64,000 nt of DNA from AP-15 sp963700195. Lineage in GTDB: Bacteria; Pseudomonadota; Alphaproteobacteria; ATCC43930; CGMCC-115725. Each line of letters begins with the position of its first letter. Positions within the stretch are counted from its first letter, which is position 1. Positions 44,767 through 52,650 of this stretch are shown in pieces. The translations under genes were made by a program, and so were the position numbers. Under the pieces are notes generated by a model. That model ran no database searches, was not told the origin of the DNA, and saw only the letters and a list, made by a program, of their open reading frames with translations. Where the stretch lies: contig CAVOWQ010000010.1 in NCBI GenBank assembly GCA_963700195.1, positions 310,001 through 374,000 on the forward strand, in the 5' to 3' direction.

Positions 44767-46035
44767 ATGGTCGAGTGGACGGGCGGCGCGCTGCCGACAT
44801 TCGTGACGCATTTGGAATGCAGTCTGACCGGGGAGCGCTACCCGGCGGACACTCTACAGACGCTCTCAAAGGCCGGCCGCCCGTTATTGGTGCGCTACGA
44901 TCTCGAGGGTGTCCGGCGGGCGTTGTCTCGCGAGATGCTCGACGACCGGCCGCAGACCCTCTGGCGGTATCGCGAGCTGTTGCCGGTGCGCCGGCCGGGC
45001 GATGTGGTTTCCCTCGGCGAGGTGGTGACCCCGTTGATCGCGCTGCCGCGCATTGCCGCCCGGCTCGGCGGCCGCGAGATCCTCGTCAAGGACGAAGGCC
45101 GCCTGCCGACCGGATCCTTCAAGGCGCGCGGTCTGGCGCTAGCCGTTTCGATGGCCAAGGAGCTCGGGGTCACGACGATGGCGATGCCGACCAACGGCAA
45201 TGCCGGGGCGGCGATGGCCGCCTATTGCTCGCGCGCCGGCATCAAGGCCTATGTTTTCTGTCCCGACGACACGCCGGCGGTCAATGTCCGCGAGATCGCG
45301 ATGCAGGGCGCCGAGGTTTTTCTCGTCGACGGATTGATCGACGATTGCGGCAAGCTGGTCAGCGAGGGCGAACGGGAAGTCGGTTGGTTCAACTGCTCGA
45401 CCCTGCGAGAGCCCTACCGCATCGAGGGCAAGAAGACGATGGGCATCGAGCTCGCCGAACAGCTCGGCTGGGAATTGCCGGACGTGATCTTCTACCCGAC
45501 CGGCGGCGGCACCGGGATCATCGGCATGTGGAAGGCCTTCGCCGAGCTCGAGGCGATCGGCTGGATCGGGCCGAAACGGCCACGGATGGTCGTGGTCCAG
45601 GCGACCGGCTGCGCGCCTATGGTCAAGGCCTGGGAGGAAGGTGCGGAACACGCCCCGCGGTGGGAGAACGCGCACACTTTTGCCGCGGGTATTCGCGTGC
45701 CTCAGGCGATCGGTGATTTCTTGATCTTGCGCGCGGTGCGAGAAAGCGGCGGGTTTGCCAGCGCCGTCAGTGACGACGCAATCGCCGCGGCTTGGCGAGA
45801 GGTTGCCGCCGAGGAGGGGCTTTTGTTGTGTCCCGAAGGCGCAGCGACCTATGCCGCCTACCAGCAGGCGCTCACCGAGGGACGGGTTCGTCCCAGTGAG
45901 CGGGTCGTTCTGTTCAACTGCGCAAGCGGTCTCAAATACCCGATGCCAGAAGCGGGCACGCCATTGAAGCTGGGCAGCGTGATCGATTGGCAAAAATTGA
46001 CCGAAGCGGCTCCGACCTCCGACGGCGCGTCCTAG
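44767..46035 (+). CDS. PLP-dependent threonine synthase-like enzyme
   Basis: 422 residues of fold-type II. DEGRLPTGSFKARGLALAVS holds the PLP-binding Lys (GSFKARG), AMPTNGNAGAAMAAYCSRAG the phosphate-side Asn-Gly-Asn, and VIFYPTGGGTGIIGMWKAFA the glycine loop. The N-terminal LECSLTGERYPADTL resembles a degenerate version of the leader seen in threonine synthases. The reaction may be threonine formation or a related beta/gamma-elimination. AGGAGGGTCCC precedes the ATG. Confidence 0.9.
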   Translation: MVEWTGGALPTFVTHLECSLTGERYPADTLQTLSKAGRPLLVRYDLEGVRRALSREMLDDRPQTLWRYRELLPVRRPGDVVSLGEVVTPLIALPRIAARLGGREILVKDEGRLPTGSFKARGLALAVSMAKELGVTTMAMPTNGNAGAAMAAYCSRAGIKAYVFCPDDTPAVNVREIAMQGAEVFLVDGLIDDCGKLVSEGEREVGWFNCSTLREPYRIEGKKTMGIELAEQLGWELPDVIFYPTGGGTGIIGMWKAFAELEAIGWIGPKRPRMVVVQATGCAPMVKAWEEGAEHAPRWENAHTFAAGIRVPQAIGDFLILRAVRESGGFASAVSDDAIAAAWREVAAEEGLLLCPEGAATYAAYQQALTEGRVRPSERVVLFNCASGLKYPMPEAGTPLKLGSVIDWQKLTEAAPTSDGAS

Positions 46036-46040
46036 ACCCA

Positions 46041-46301
46041 ATGATGCGGTCGATGGCGAAAGCCGCGCCCCGGGCGGCCGCGATCGCGATTTTACTTTGC
46101 CTTGCAGCTTGCAGCGGCCCACCTTGGACGCTCGACCAATCTCCCGATGGCATCACCCTGCGGTGGTATCCCGACGACACACCCGATGCGGTGGCGAATT
46201 CGGTTGCTCAGGTCCATTGCCGGTCATTGGGAAAGAATGCCGAATTGATCGCCTACGATCAGGACGGCAGTGCGCAGATCGGCAGATATCGATGCCGATG
46301 A
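46041..46301 (+). CDS. Small putative lipoprotein
   Basis: 86 residues. AAIAILLCLAACSGPPWTLD contains a lipobox (LAAC), so a mature lipoprotein of about 63 residues is expected. The rest (ITLRWYPDDTPDAVANSVAQ, SLGKNAELIAYDQDGSAQIG) resembles small alphaproteobacterial lipoproteins of unknown role. ATG 46041 starts five bases after the PLP-enzyme stop, so they are likely one operon. Confidence 0.7.
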   Translation: MMRSMAKAAPRAAAIAILLCLAACSGPPWTLDQSPDGITLRWYPDDTPDAVANSVAQVHCRSLGKNAELIAYDQDGSAQIGRYRCR

Positions 46302-46320
46302 CACAGTTGGAGACCACGAA

Positions 46321-46785
46321 ATGAGCATCGAGCAGCGGCTGAAAGAGTTGGGACTGGCACTGCCGCAGGTCGGCGGCCCGCTCGGCAATTATGTCCACGC
46401 CAAGCACGTAGGCAATCTGCTCTATCTTTCGGGCAAGGGCCCGCCCGACGACCCCGGCGGCACAATGCCGAAAGGCAAGCTCGGCGCCGGCATGTCGATC
46501 GACGAGGGATATCGTCACGCGCGCGGCGTCGGGCTGGTGCTGATCGCGGCGATCAAGGATGCGCTCGGTGGCGATCTCGACCGCGTGGAGGACATTGTCA
46601 AAGTGCTCGGAATGGTCAACGCCGCCTCCGATTTCGAGGATCACCCGAAAGTCGTCAACGGTTGTTCCGATCTGTTTGTCGAGGTGTTCGGCGAGCGCGG
46701 GCGGCATGCGCGCTCCGCCGTCGGCATGAGCTCGCTGCCCGGCGGGATACCGGTCGAGATCGAGGTCATTGTCGCGGTCAGATAA
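46321..46785 (+). CDS. RidA family protein (YjgF/YER057c/UK114)
   Basis: 154 residues. HAKHVGNLLYLSGKGPPDDP and the later DHPKVVNGCSDLFVEVFGER with HARSAVGMSSLPGGIPVEIE follow the RidA-like pattern; the Arg of HARSAVG is the residue that binds the substrate carboxylate in active members. RidA proteins hydrolyse reactive enamines released by PLP enzymes, and a PLP enzyme lies just upstream in the same direction, a functional match. GGAGACCACG precedes ATG 46321. Confidence 0.93.
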   Translation: MSIEQRLKELGLALPQVGGPLGNYVHAKHVGNLLYLSGKGPPDDPGGTMPKGKLGAGMSIDEGYRHARGVGLVLIAAIKDALGGDLDRVEDIVKVLGMVNAASDFEDHPKVVNGCSDLFVEVFGERGRHARSAVGMSSLPGGIPVEIEVIVAVR

Positions 46786-48076
46786 AGCCGCCGAAGGCTC
46801 CGGCGCGACGTCCTGCACCTCCGCCCATCATGACGAGAGCCGGCAGATCAGCCGGCTCATGCTGTTTTTTGCGTTGGTCTATGTCGTCGAAGGCATCGGG
46901 CAAACCGGCGGGCTGATCGCTCAGCCGCTGAATTATTTTCTGAAACAGACCTATGGGTGGACGCCGGTCCAGGTCACCGGCTATCTGACGGTCCTCAACC
47001 TTCCCTGGATCATCAAGCCGATCTACGGGATCGTTTCGGATTTCCTGCCGCTCTTCGGCTACCGGCGAAAGAGCTATCTCGTTCTCGCCAATTTGATGGC
47101 GGCGGGTGCCTATTGCTGGGTCACACAGATCACCTCGCCGGGCGAAATCATTGTCGCCCTGCTGCTCTCCGCCTACGGGATGGCGATATCGAGCACGGTA
47201 TGCGGCGCTATTCTCGTCGAGAACGGCCAAAAATTCGGCGCCAGCGATTCCTTCGTCAATCAGCAGTGGCTGTGGTTCAACATCGCCGCAATGGCCTGCG
47301 GCGTTATTGGCGGCGAGCTTGTCCAGAGGCTGTCGCCGGCCGGGGCGATGCACGGCGCCGCCGCGGTCATCGCCGTCGCCCCGTTGATCGTCGTGGGCGC
47401 CGCAGGATTTCTGATCCGCGAGCCGCAGAGCCGCGTCAATCTCCCCGAAATGGAAAGGACTTTTGCGAGCCTGCTGGCCGCCTTCACGCTGCGCGACCTT
47501 TGGATAATCGCGCTCTTTCTGTTTGTTTATTACCTCAACCCAGGGCTTGGTACGCCACTCTATTATCATATGACCGATGACCTCAAATTCTCGCAAGAGT
47601 ACATCGGGATTCTCGGTTCGATAAACTCGGCTGGCTGGATCGCCGGCGCGTTATTGTACCGCCGGTTTCTGAAAGGCATCACGGCAAGGGCGGTGCTGAA
47701 TTTGAGCATTGCGCTCGGCGTCGTGACGACGGCGGCCTTTCTGTTGCTGTGGAGCGAAGCTCTGGCGGCGGCGATCAACTTCTTCAGTGGGATCGCAACG
47801 ATGATCGCCTTTGTCGCGACCTTGAGCCTGGCCGCGGATTATTGTCCACCTCGCTCGGAAGGCTTCGCCTTTGCGGCCTTGATGTCGGTCACCAACTTTA
47901 CCGGCGCCCTCTCCGATAATCTTGGCTCCTTTCTGTACGAACATCTGTTTCAGCGCCATCTCGATCCCCTGATCCTGGTGTCGGCCGCATTTACCGCGTT
48001 GGCATTCGCTTTTGTGCCGCTGCTGCGCCTCGGCGACAAGCTACCCGGCGAACCCCTTATTGTGGACGATGGTTGA
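46769..48076 (+). CDS. MFS transporter, folate-biopterin (BT1)-like
   Basis: About 435 residues, twelve hydrophobic segments. GWTPVQVTGYLTVLNLPWII, KPIYGIVSDFLPLFGYRRKS and SINSAGWIAGALLYRRFLKG match the BT1/folate-biopterin transporter branch of the MFS. The likely start is TTG 46769, inside the RidA 3' end; an ATG appears only at the first helix. Cargo unknown. It closes the PLP enzyme, lipoprotein, RidA run. Confidence 0.88.
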   Translation: MSRSDKAAEGSGATSCTSAHHDESRQISRLMLFFALVYVVEGIGQTGGLIAQPLNYFLKQTYGWTPVQVTGYLTVLNLPWIIKPIYGIVSDFLPLFGYRRKSYLVLANLMAAGAYCWVTQITSPGEIIVALLLSAYGMAISSTVCGAILVENGQKFGASDSFVNQQWLWFNIAAMACGVIGGELVQRLSPAGAMHGAAAVIAVAPLIVVGAAGFLIREPQSRVNLPEMERTFASLLAAFTLRDLWIIALFLFVYYLNPGLGTPLYYHMTDDLKFSQEYIGILGSINSAGWIAGALLYRRFLKGITARAVLNLSIALGVVTTAAFLLLWSEALAAAINFFSGIATMIAFVATLSLAADYCPPRSEGFAFAALMSVTNFTGALSDNLGSFLYEHLFQRHLDPLILVSAAFTALAFAFVPLLRLGDKLPGEPLIVDDG

Positions 48077-48236
48077 TATGCCGGGGCCGCCAGATCGCCC
48101 AGTTCTGGCTTATCTTTGGTCAGCCCGGGCCCGATTTCGGTGAAAATTTCGTTTTCTCATAGCGCAGACTGTTTCTTTACTGTACTTTTGGCCTTGTTAA
48201 CCCTGCTCACGCTAAAAACAAGCATAGGAGGATCCC

Positions 48237-48737
48237 ATGCACAAGTTGCTTCCAGTGCTTGTGTTTCTTGCGACTGCATCGGCCTTTTCTCAGAGATCGA
48301 TAGCGATCGAGTTGCCGGTGGCCGCTGACTTTTCTAGCGCCGGCAATGCCCTCGTGCTCGTCGGAGGCATGGGCGGCGGGACAGGGGGCGGTATGGGTGG
48401 CGGCGCCGGGGCTATGGCTATGCCAGGAGGCATGGGCGGCATGACTGGGGGTGGCATGGGGGGCATGACGGGGGGAGGCATGACCGGCGGAATGGGTGGA
48501 ATGGGTGGAATGGGCGAAATGTTTGGCGGCATGAGTGGGTATGGCGGCACGCCGGGCAACAGTTTTGGCAGCACTTCAGGTGGAGCGGATCCGAGCAGCG
48601 AAGGCGCGCAGCCTGCGCAATACTACCTGTGCGTCACGCCCTACGACCGATGCTCGGTGTCGGCCTTCTCCCCCGCCTTGGTGCACAGCGGTTCGTCATG
48701 CACATGTTCCACCGGACATCGGGGCACGATCAAATAG
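48237..48737 (+). CDS. Secreted Gly/Met-rich repeat protein
   Basis: 166 residues with a start behind ATAGGAGGATCCC. MHKLLPVLVFLATASAFSQR is a signal-like leader. Residues ~44-100 are a low-complexity block of GGM/MGG repeats with 18 or more Met. The C-terminal ~40 residues carry four Cys (YYLCVTPYDRCSVSAF, SSCTCSTGH). Met- and Cys-rich secreted proteins may bind copper or silver, but no homologue is recognised. The 5' flank is lower in GC. The repeat could be prone to length change. Confidence 0.7.
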   Translation: MHKLLPVLVFLATASAFSQRSIAIELPVAADFSSAGNALVLVGGMGGGTGGGMGGGAGAMAMPGGMGGMTGGGMGGMTGGGMTGGMGGMGGMGEMFGGMSGYGGTPGNSFGSTSGGADPSSEGAQPAQYYLCVTPYDRCSVSAFSPALVHSGSSCTCSTGHRGTIK

Positions 48738-49460
48738 GCGGCGGGCCGGGATTATTTGATAACCCCCGGCGATAGGCCGGTCTTGGCCTCGGAGAGAGTC
48801 GAATAGGCGTTGTGGAGGGTACCGGGACTCGAAACACCCGATCACCCTGTAAGCCTCATTTTCGAGATCCCTCTTGTCGCTTCCGCCACGGTCCCCATTC
48901 TCTAGACGGAAGTAAATTTCCCCACCTCGGAGAGTTCGAATCCTCTCTCGCCGCCGGACCGGGACCGCTCGACTTGAATCGGGAGAAACGCTCCCGCGTC
49001 GATCCTTGTTTACGACTCGGCCTCTATGTTGTTAGAGAGGTGAGCGCTCCCTGGCGGTCGGGTCGAGGTGTCGGCTATTTTCCGCTGCGCGGTTCCGGTC
49101 CGGTGAAGGTCAGACCGCTAGGCTTCAGTGAGGCATCAGATGTCAGGTACACAGCGATTGCCAGGCGGCCGGCCACGCAAGGCAAGCCAACGGCGCACTC
49201 GGCCTGCGGCACCTTTGCAACCCCGGATAAGCCGCCTGTGGCGTCCTGGGGATCGGGTACGCTGGCGGGACCGCATCGGTGTTTTCCATCGCGATCTTGG
49301 TGACGGTGAACACGCCGAGATTGTGATTGTAGATCGCACCTATCGGGTGCGTGTCGGAGATCTTGCCTGACGATAGCTCTCGACTCCCGGCGCCGTAATC
49401 GTGGGCGCCCTGGTTCAGCAGCGCGGGGGTCGAGGCGGTGGCGGAAATCTGAGTTGGTCG
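48738..49460. other. Gene-poor region with tRNA-like fragments and a degraded frame
   Basis: No full gene is supported. Two similar segments (48788-48804 CTCGGAGAGAGTCGAAT and 48926-48941 CTCGGAGAGTTCGAAT) carry a T-arm-like core, and the second is followed by CCTCTCTCGCCGCC, as at a tRNA-Ser 3' end, but no matching 5' half is found. On the reverse strand, 49245-49460 encodes an unstarted but protein-like stretch (AIYNHNLGVFTVTKIAMENT) that switches frame to GGLSGVAKVPQAECAVGLPC. This looks like decayed or rearranged DNA. Confidence 0.5.
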
Positions 49461-50469
49461 TCACCGGACAGGAAGGACCTCGCCGATGGTTTGCGCACCT
49501 AGCCTAGCGCCGCCAACTCCGGCGACGCGGGAGGTCCGGTACCACTCGTAAGTTTGGCGTATTCCCGCTTCGAGGCTGATGCGCGGGCGCCAGCCCAGCG
49601 CAGCCAATTTGGAGACGTCGAGAAGTTTGCGAGGGGTCCCGTCCGGCTTTGAAACATCGTAGACAAACCGTCCCTTAAAGCCGACAACAGTCGGCTATAA
49701 GCCTAGCGAGTTCGGCGATCGTGACATCTGTACCGGTCCCAATGTTGACCGGCTCCTCGTCCGACCAGGATTTCATCAAAAACATCACCGCGTCGGCCAA
49801 GTCATCGACATGCAGAAACTCGCGGCGGGGCCGGCCGCTGCCCCAGATCTCAACCGTATCCCGGCCTTCCCGGGCGGCTGCATCGATCTTGGCGAGCAGG
49901 GCCGGCAAGACATGGCCGGAGAACAGGTCGAAATTGTCGTTGGGGCCATAGAGATTTGTCGGCATGACCGACGTGAAATCGCAGCCATGCTGGCGGCGAT
50001 AAGCCTGGCACAGTTTGAGCCCGGCGATTTTGGCAATCGCATACCACTCGTTGGTTGGCTCGAGCGAGCCAGTCAGCAAGCAGCTTTCCGGCATCGGCTG
50101 CGGCGCGAGGCGCGGGTAAATGCAGGAGGAGCCGAGAAACAACAATTTTGCGACGCCGGTTCGCCGAGACGCTTCGATCACATTTGTCGCGATTGCCAAG
50201 TTGTCGTAGAGGAAATCGCCGGGATGGGTGTTGTTGGCATGAATACCGCCCACCCGCGCCGCGGCGAGCAGCACCGCCTCCGGGCGATGCTCGTCGAACC
50301 AGCGGTTGACCGCCGGCTGGTCGCGGAGATCGACCGCATCGCGGCCGACAGTCAAAATTTGGCATTCCTCCTGCCTCAGTCGGCGGATCAGCGCCGAACC
50401 GACCATGCCGCGATGGCCGGCAACGAATATGCGCCGTGCGCTAAGAGGAAAGAGCGTCGGCGACGTCAT
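49461..50469 (-). pseudogene. fcl: GDP-L-fucose synthase, one frameshift
   Basis: The start at 50469 gives RRIFVAGHRGMVGSALIRRL (NADP-binding GxxGMVG), LLFLGSSCIYPRLAPQPMPE and NEWYAIAKIAGLKLCQAYRR (YxxxK). Near 49688 the frame ends prematurely, while the next frame continues VGFKGRFVYDVSKPDGTPRK and LLDVSKLAALGWRPRISLEA, the normal C-terminus, to a TGA at 49461-49463. Joined length is about 336. It makes GDP-L-fucose from the Gmd product, and gmd is four bases upstream. Confidence 0.9.
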
Positions 50470-50473
50470 GTCT

Positions 50474-51532
50474 CTAGTCCCTTCCCGCCACCGCGGCGCC
50501 TCGGGTGGTGTCGGCAAACCCAGCCTGGTTCACGGTCCGCTCGCGGCGCGCGAGTTCGATATCGTGCTCGACCATCATCTTGACCAGCTCCGGGAAGCTG
50601 ACCCGCGGCTTCCAGCCGAGAACGTCGCGCGCCTTGGTTGGATCGCCACACAAGGCATCGACCTCGGTCGGCCGGAAATAGCGGCGGTCGACCTCGACAT
50701 GGCGTCGCCAGTCGAGGCCAGCCACCGCGAAGGCGAGCTCGACCAGATCGCGCACGCTGTGCGCCTCCCCGGTCGCTATGACGTAGTCGTCGGGGTTTTG
50801 CTGCTGCAGCATCAACCACATCGCCTCGACATAGTCGCCGGTAAAGCCCCAATCGCGCTCCGCTTCGAGATTTCCAAGATAGAGCTTGTCCTGAAGACCT
50901 TGAGTGATTCGGCCGACCGCGCGGGTAATCTTTCGCGTGACGAAGGTCTCGCCACGGCGAGGGCTCTCATGATTGAATAGAATACCGTTGCAGATGAAAA
51001 GGCCGTGGGCTTCGCGGTAGTTTACTGCAAACCAGTGCGCCGCCACCTTGCTCACGCCATAGGGACTGCGCGGGTAAAACGGGGTCCTTTCGCTTTGTGG
51101 CGGCGGGGCGGCCCCGAACATCTCAGACGAGCCGGCCTGATAATAACGCACTGGGCGGCCACCATGCAGGACATGGTCGCGCACCGCTTCGACGAGCCGC
51201 AGAGTTCCGACGGCGACGACTTCGGCAGTATATTCAGGGATATCGAAGGATACCTTGACGTGGCTCTGGGCGCCGAGGTTGTAGACTTCGTCAGGGTTCA
51301 CTGTTTCGAGCACGCGTCGCAGTCCCGTACCGTCGGTTAAGTCGCCGTAATGCAAGGTCAGCCTGGGGCCGGCGAGATGGGGGTCGTGGTAAAGGTGATC
51401 GATGCGATCGGTATTGAAGAGACTGGCTCGCCGCATCAGGCCGTGCACTTCGTAACCTTTCGCGAGCAGGAACTCGGTAAGGTACGAACCGTCCTGCCCG
51501 GTGATGCCGGTGATCAATGCCCCCGTTCCCAT
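50474..51532 (-). CDS. gmd: GDP-mannose 4,6-dehydratase
   Basis: 352 residues. ALITGITGQDGSYLTEFLLA is the cofactor loop, VRYYQAGSSEMFGAAPPPQS the catalytic Ser-Glu region, and RTPFYPRSPYGVSKVAAHWF the YxxxK. NHESPRRGETFVTRKITRAV is diagnostic for Gmd. It converts GDP-mannose to GDP-4-keto-6-deoxymannose, the precursor of GDP-fucose or GDP-rhamnose in surface glycans. It lies upstream of the fcl gene in one operon, preceded by a strikingly AT-rich region. Confidence 0.96.
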   Translation of the reverse strand: MGTGALITGITGQDGSYLTEFLLAKGYEVHGLMRRASLFNTDRIDHLYHDPHLAGPRLTLHYGDLTDGTGLRRVLETVNPDEVYNLGAQSHVKVSFDIPEYTAEVVAVGTLRLVEAVRDHVLHGGRPVRYYQAGSSEMFGAAPPPQSERTPFYPRSPYGVSKVAAHWFAVNYREAHGLFICNGILFNHESPRRGETFVTRKITRAVGRITQGLQDKLYLGNLEAERDWGFTGDYVEAMWLMLQQQNPDDYVIATGEAHSVRDLVELAFAVAGLDWRRHVEVDRRYFRPTEVDALCGDPTKARDVLGWKPRVSFPELVKMMVEHDIELARRERTVNQAGFADTTRGAAVAGRD

Positions 51533-51845
51533 GGCTTGCAGTCTATCGCGCTTCTGTCGCTACGTCATTCCGGAAATGGAATTGGGATCACAGTCGACCT
51601 GCTGAACAATTGCATGGGACAGTTCACCAAGATAACGTGTACCTGACTAATCAAGATTACCAATAAGACTAACGGAACCTTCCAATACCCTCCTATACTA
51701 ATTATCGGAATGTATAATGTTGTCTTGATTTATTCGTCCTGTGCGCCGAGGCCACGAACGGCGGGCGAGCCGGCCCAGACCAACGCATTGCAGACGATCG
51801 TGTTCCGCTCCGGAATCATCTCTCCGTAGGCGCAGCAGGGAAGCC
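51533..51845 (-). promoter_or_regulatory. AT-rich intergenic region, probable gmd promoter zone
   Basis: About 310 bases between gmd and the coxM-like stop. From 51640 to 51735 the base composition is far richer in A and T than anywhere nearby (CTAATTATCGGAATGTATAA). Reverse-strand TATACAT near 51710 could be a -10 element, but no clear -35 partner is seen. No coding frame is evident. Confidence 0.4.
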
Positions 51846-52640
51846 TCACCCGCAGCCGGCGACGGCGCGACGGGCCATGACGCCGACAAGATGGGCGCGA
51901 TACTCGGCGCTGGCGTGGATGTCCGAGTTGAGGCCGGTGTCGGGGATCGTGATGTCCTTGATCGCATCGGGAGTGAAGGATTTGGCGAGCGCCGCCTCCA
52001 TCTCGGGGATGCGGAAGACGCTAGGCCCGGCTCCGGTCACCGCGACGCGCACGCCACCAGCGGTGCGGACGACGAACACGCCGACGATCGCGTAGCGCGA
52101 GGCGGGGTTGCGGAATTTCTGGTAGCAGGAGGCCTGCGGTTTTTGGAAGCGGACCGCCGTGACGATCTCGGCCGGTTCGAGCGCGGTCTCGAACATGGCG
52201 GTGAAGAAATTGTCGGCGCCGATCTCGCGCTTGGTGGTGTGCACGGTGGCGTTGAGCCCGACCACTGCCGCCGGGTAATCGGCGGCCGGGTCGTTGTTGC
52301 TGATCGATCCGCCGAGCGTGCCGCGATTGCGCACCGCGGGGTCGCCGATCATTCCCGCCATCGCGGCGAGCCCCGGGATGCCCTGTTTCACGACCGGCGA
52401 ACGATTGACCTCGGCGTGGCGGGTCATCGCCCCGATGACGATCGCATCGCCAGCGTCGGTAATGCCGCGCAACGACGGGATCGCGGCGAGGTCGACCAGA
52501 TCAGACGGGCGGGCGAGCCGCAGCTTCAGGGTCGGGATCAGGGTCATGCCGCCGGCGACGAGCTTCGCTTCCTCGTTGGCGCCGAGCAGGTTGGCGACCT
52601 CGTCGAGGCTCGTCGGCTTGTGATAATTGAATTCGTACAT
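51846..52640 (-). CDS. coxM: FAD-binding medium subunit, xanthine/CO dehydrogenase family (CoxM-like)
   Basis: 264 residues. AKLVAGGMTLIPTLKLRLAR and GDPAVRNRGTLGGSISNNDP are the two FAD-binding loops (AGGxxLxP and TxGGSxxxxxP). It passes electrons from the 2Fe-2S subunit to quinone. It is the last of coxG-S-L-M on the reverse strand, 10 bases after the large subunit. The substrate of the complex may be CO or another small molecule; see coxL. Confidence 0.9.
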   Translation of the reverse strand: MYEFNYHKPTSLDEVANLLGANEEAKLVAGGMTLIPTLKLRLARPSDLVDLAAIPSLRGITDAGDAIVIGAMTRHAEVNRSPVVKQGIPGLAAMAGMIGDPAVRNRGTLGGSISNNDPAADYPAAVVGLNATVHTTKREIGADNFFTAMFETALEPAEIVTAVRFQKPQASCYQKFRNPASRYAIVGVFVVRTAGGVRVAVTGAGPSVFRIPEMEAALAKSFTPDAIKDITIPDTGLNSDIHASAEYRAHLVGVMARRAVAGCG

Positions 52641-52650
52641 CGGGCTCTCC

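Noticed and set aside
48780..48960. Possible permuted tmRNA (ssrA)
   Set aside because: No tag-peptide coding stretch of the usual Ala-Asn-Asp-Asn type and no acceptor-stem partner found nearby.
48812..49303. 163-codon forward ORF
   Set aside because: Composition is irregular, it spans the tRNA-like fragments, and it shows no family resemblance.
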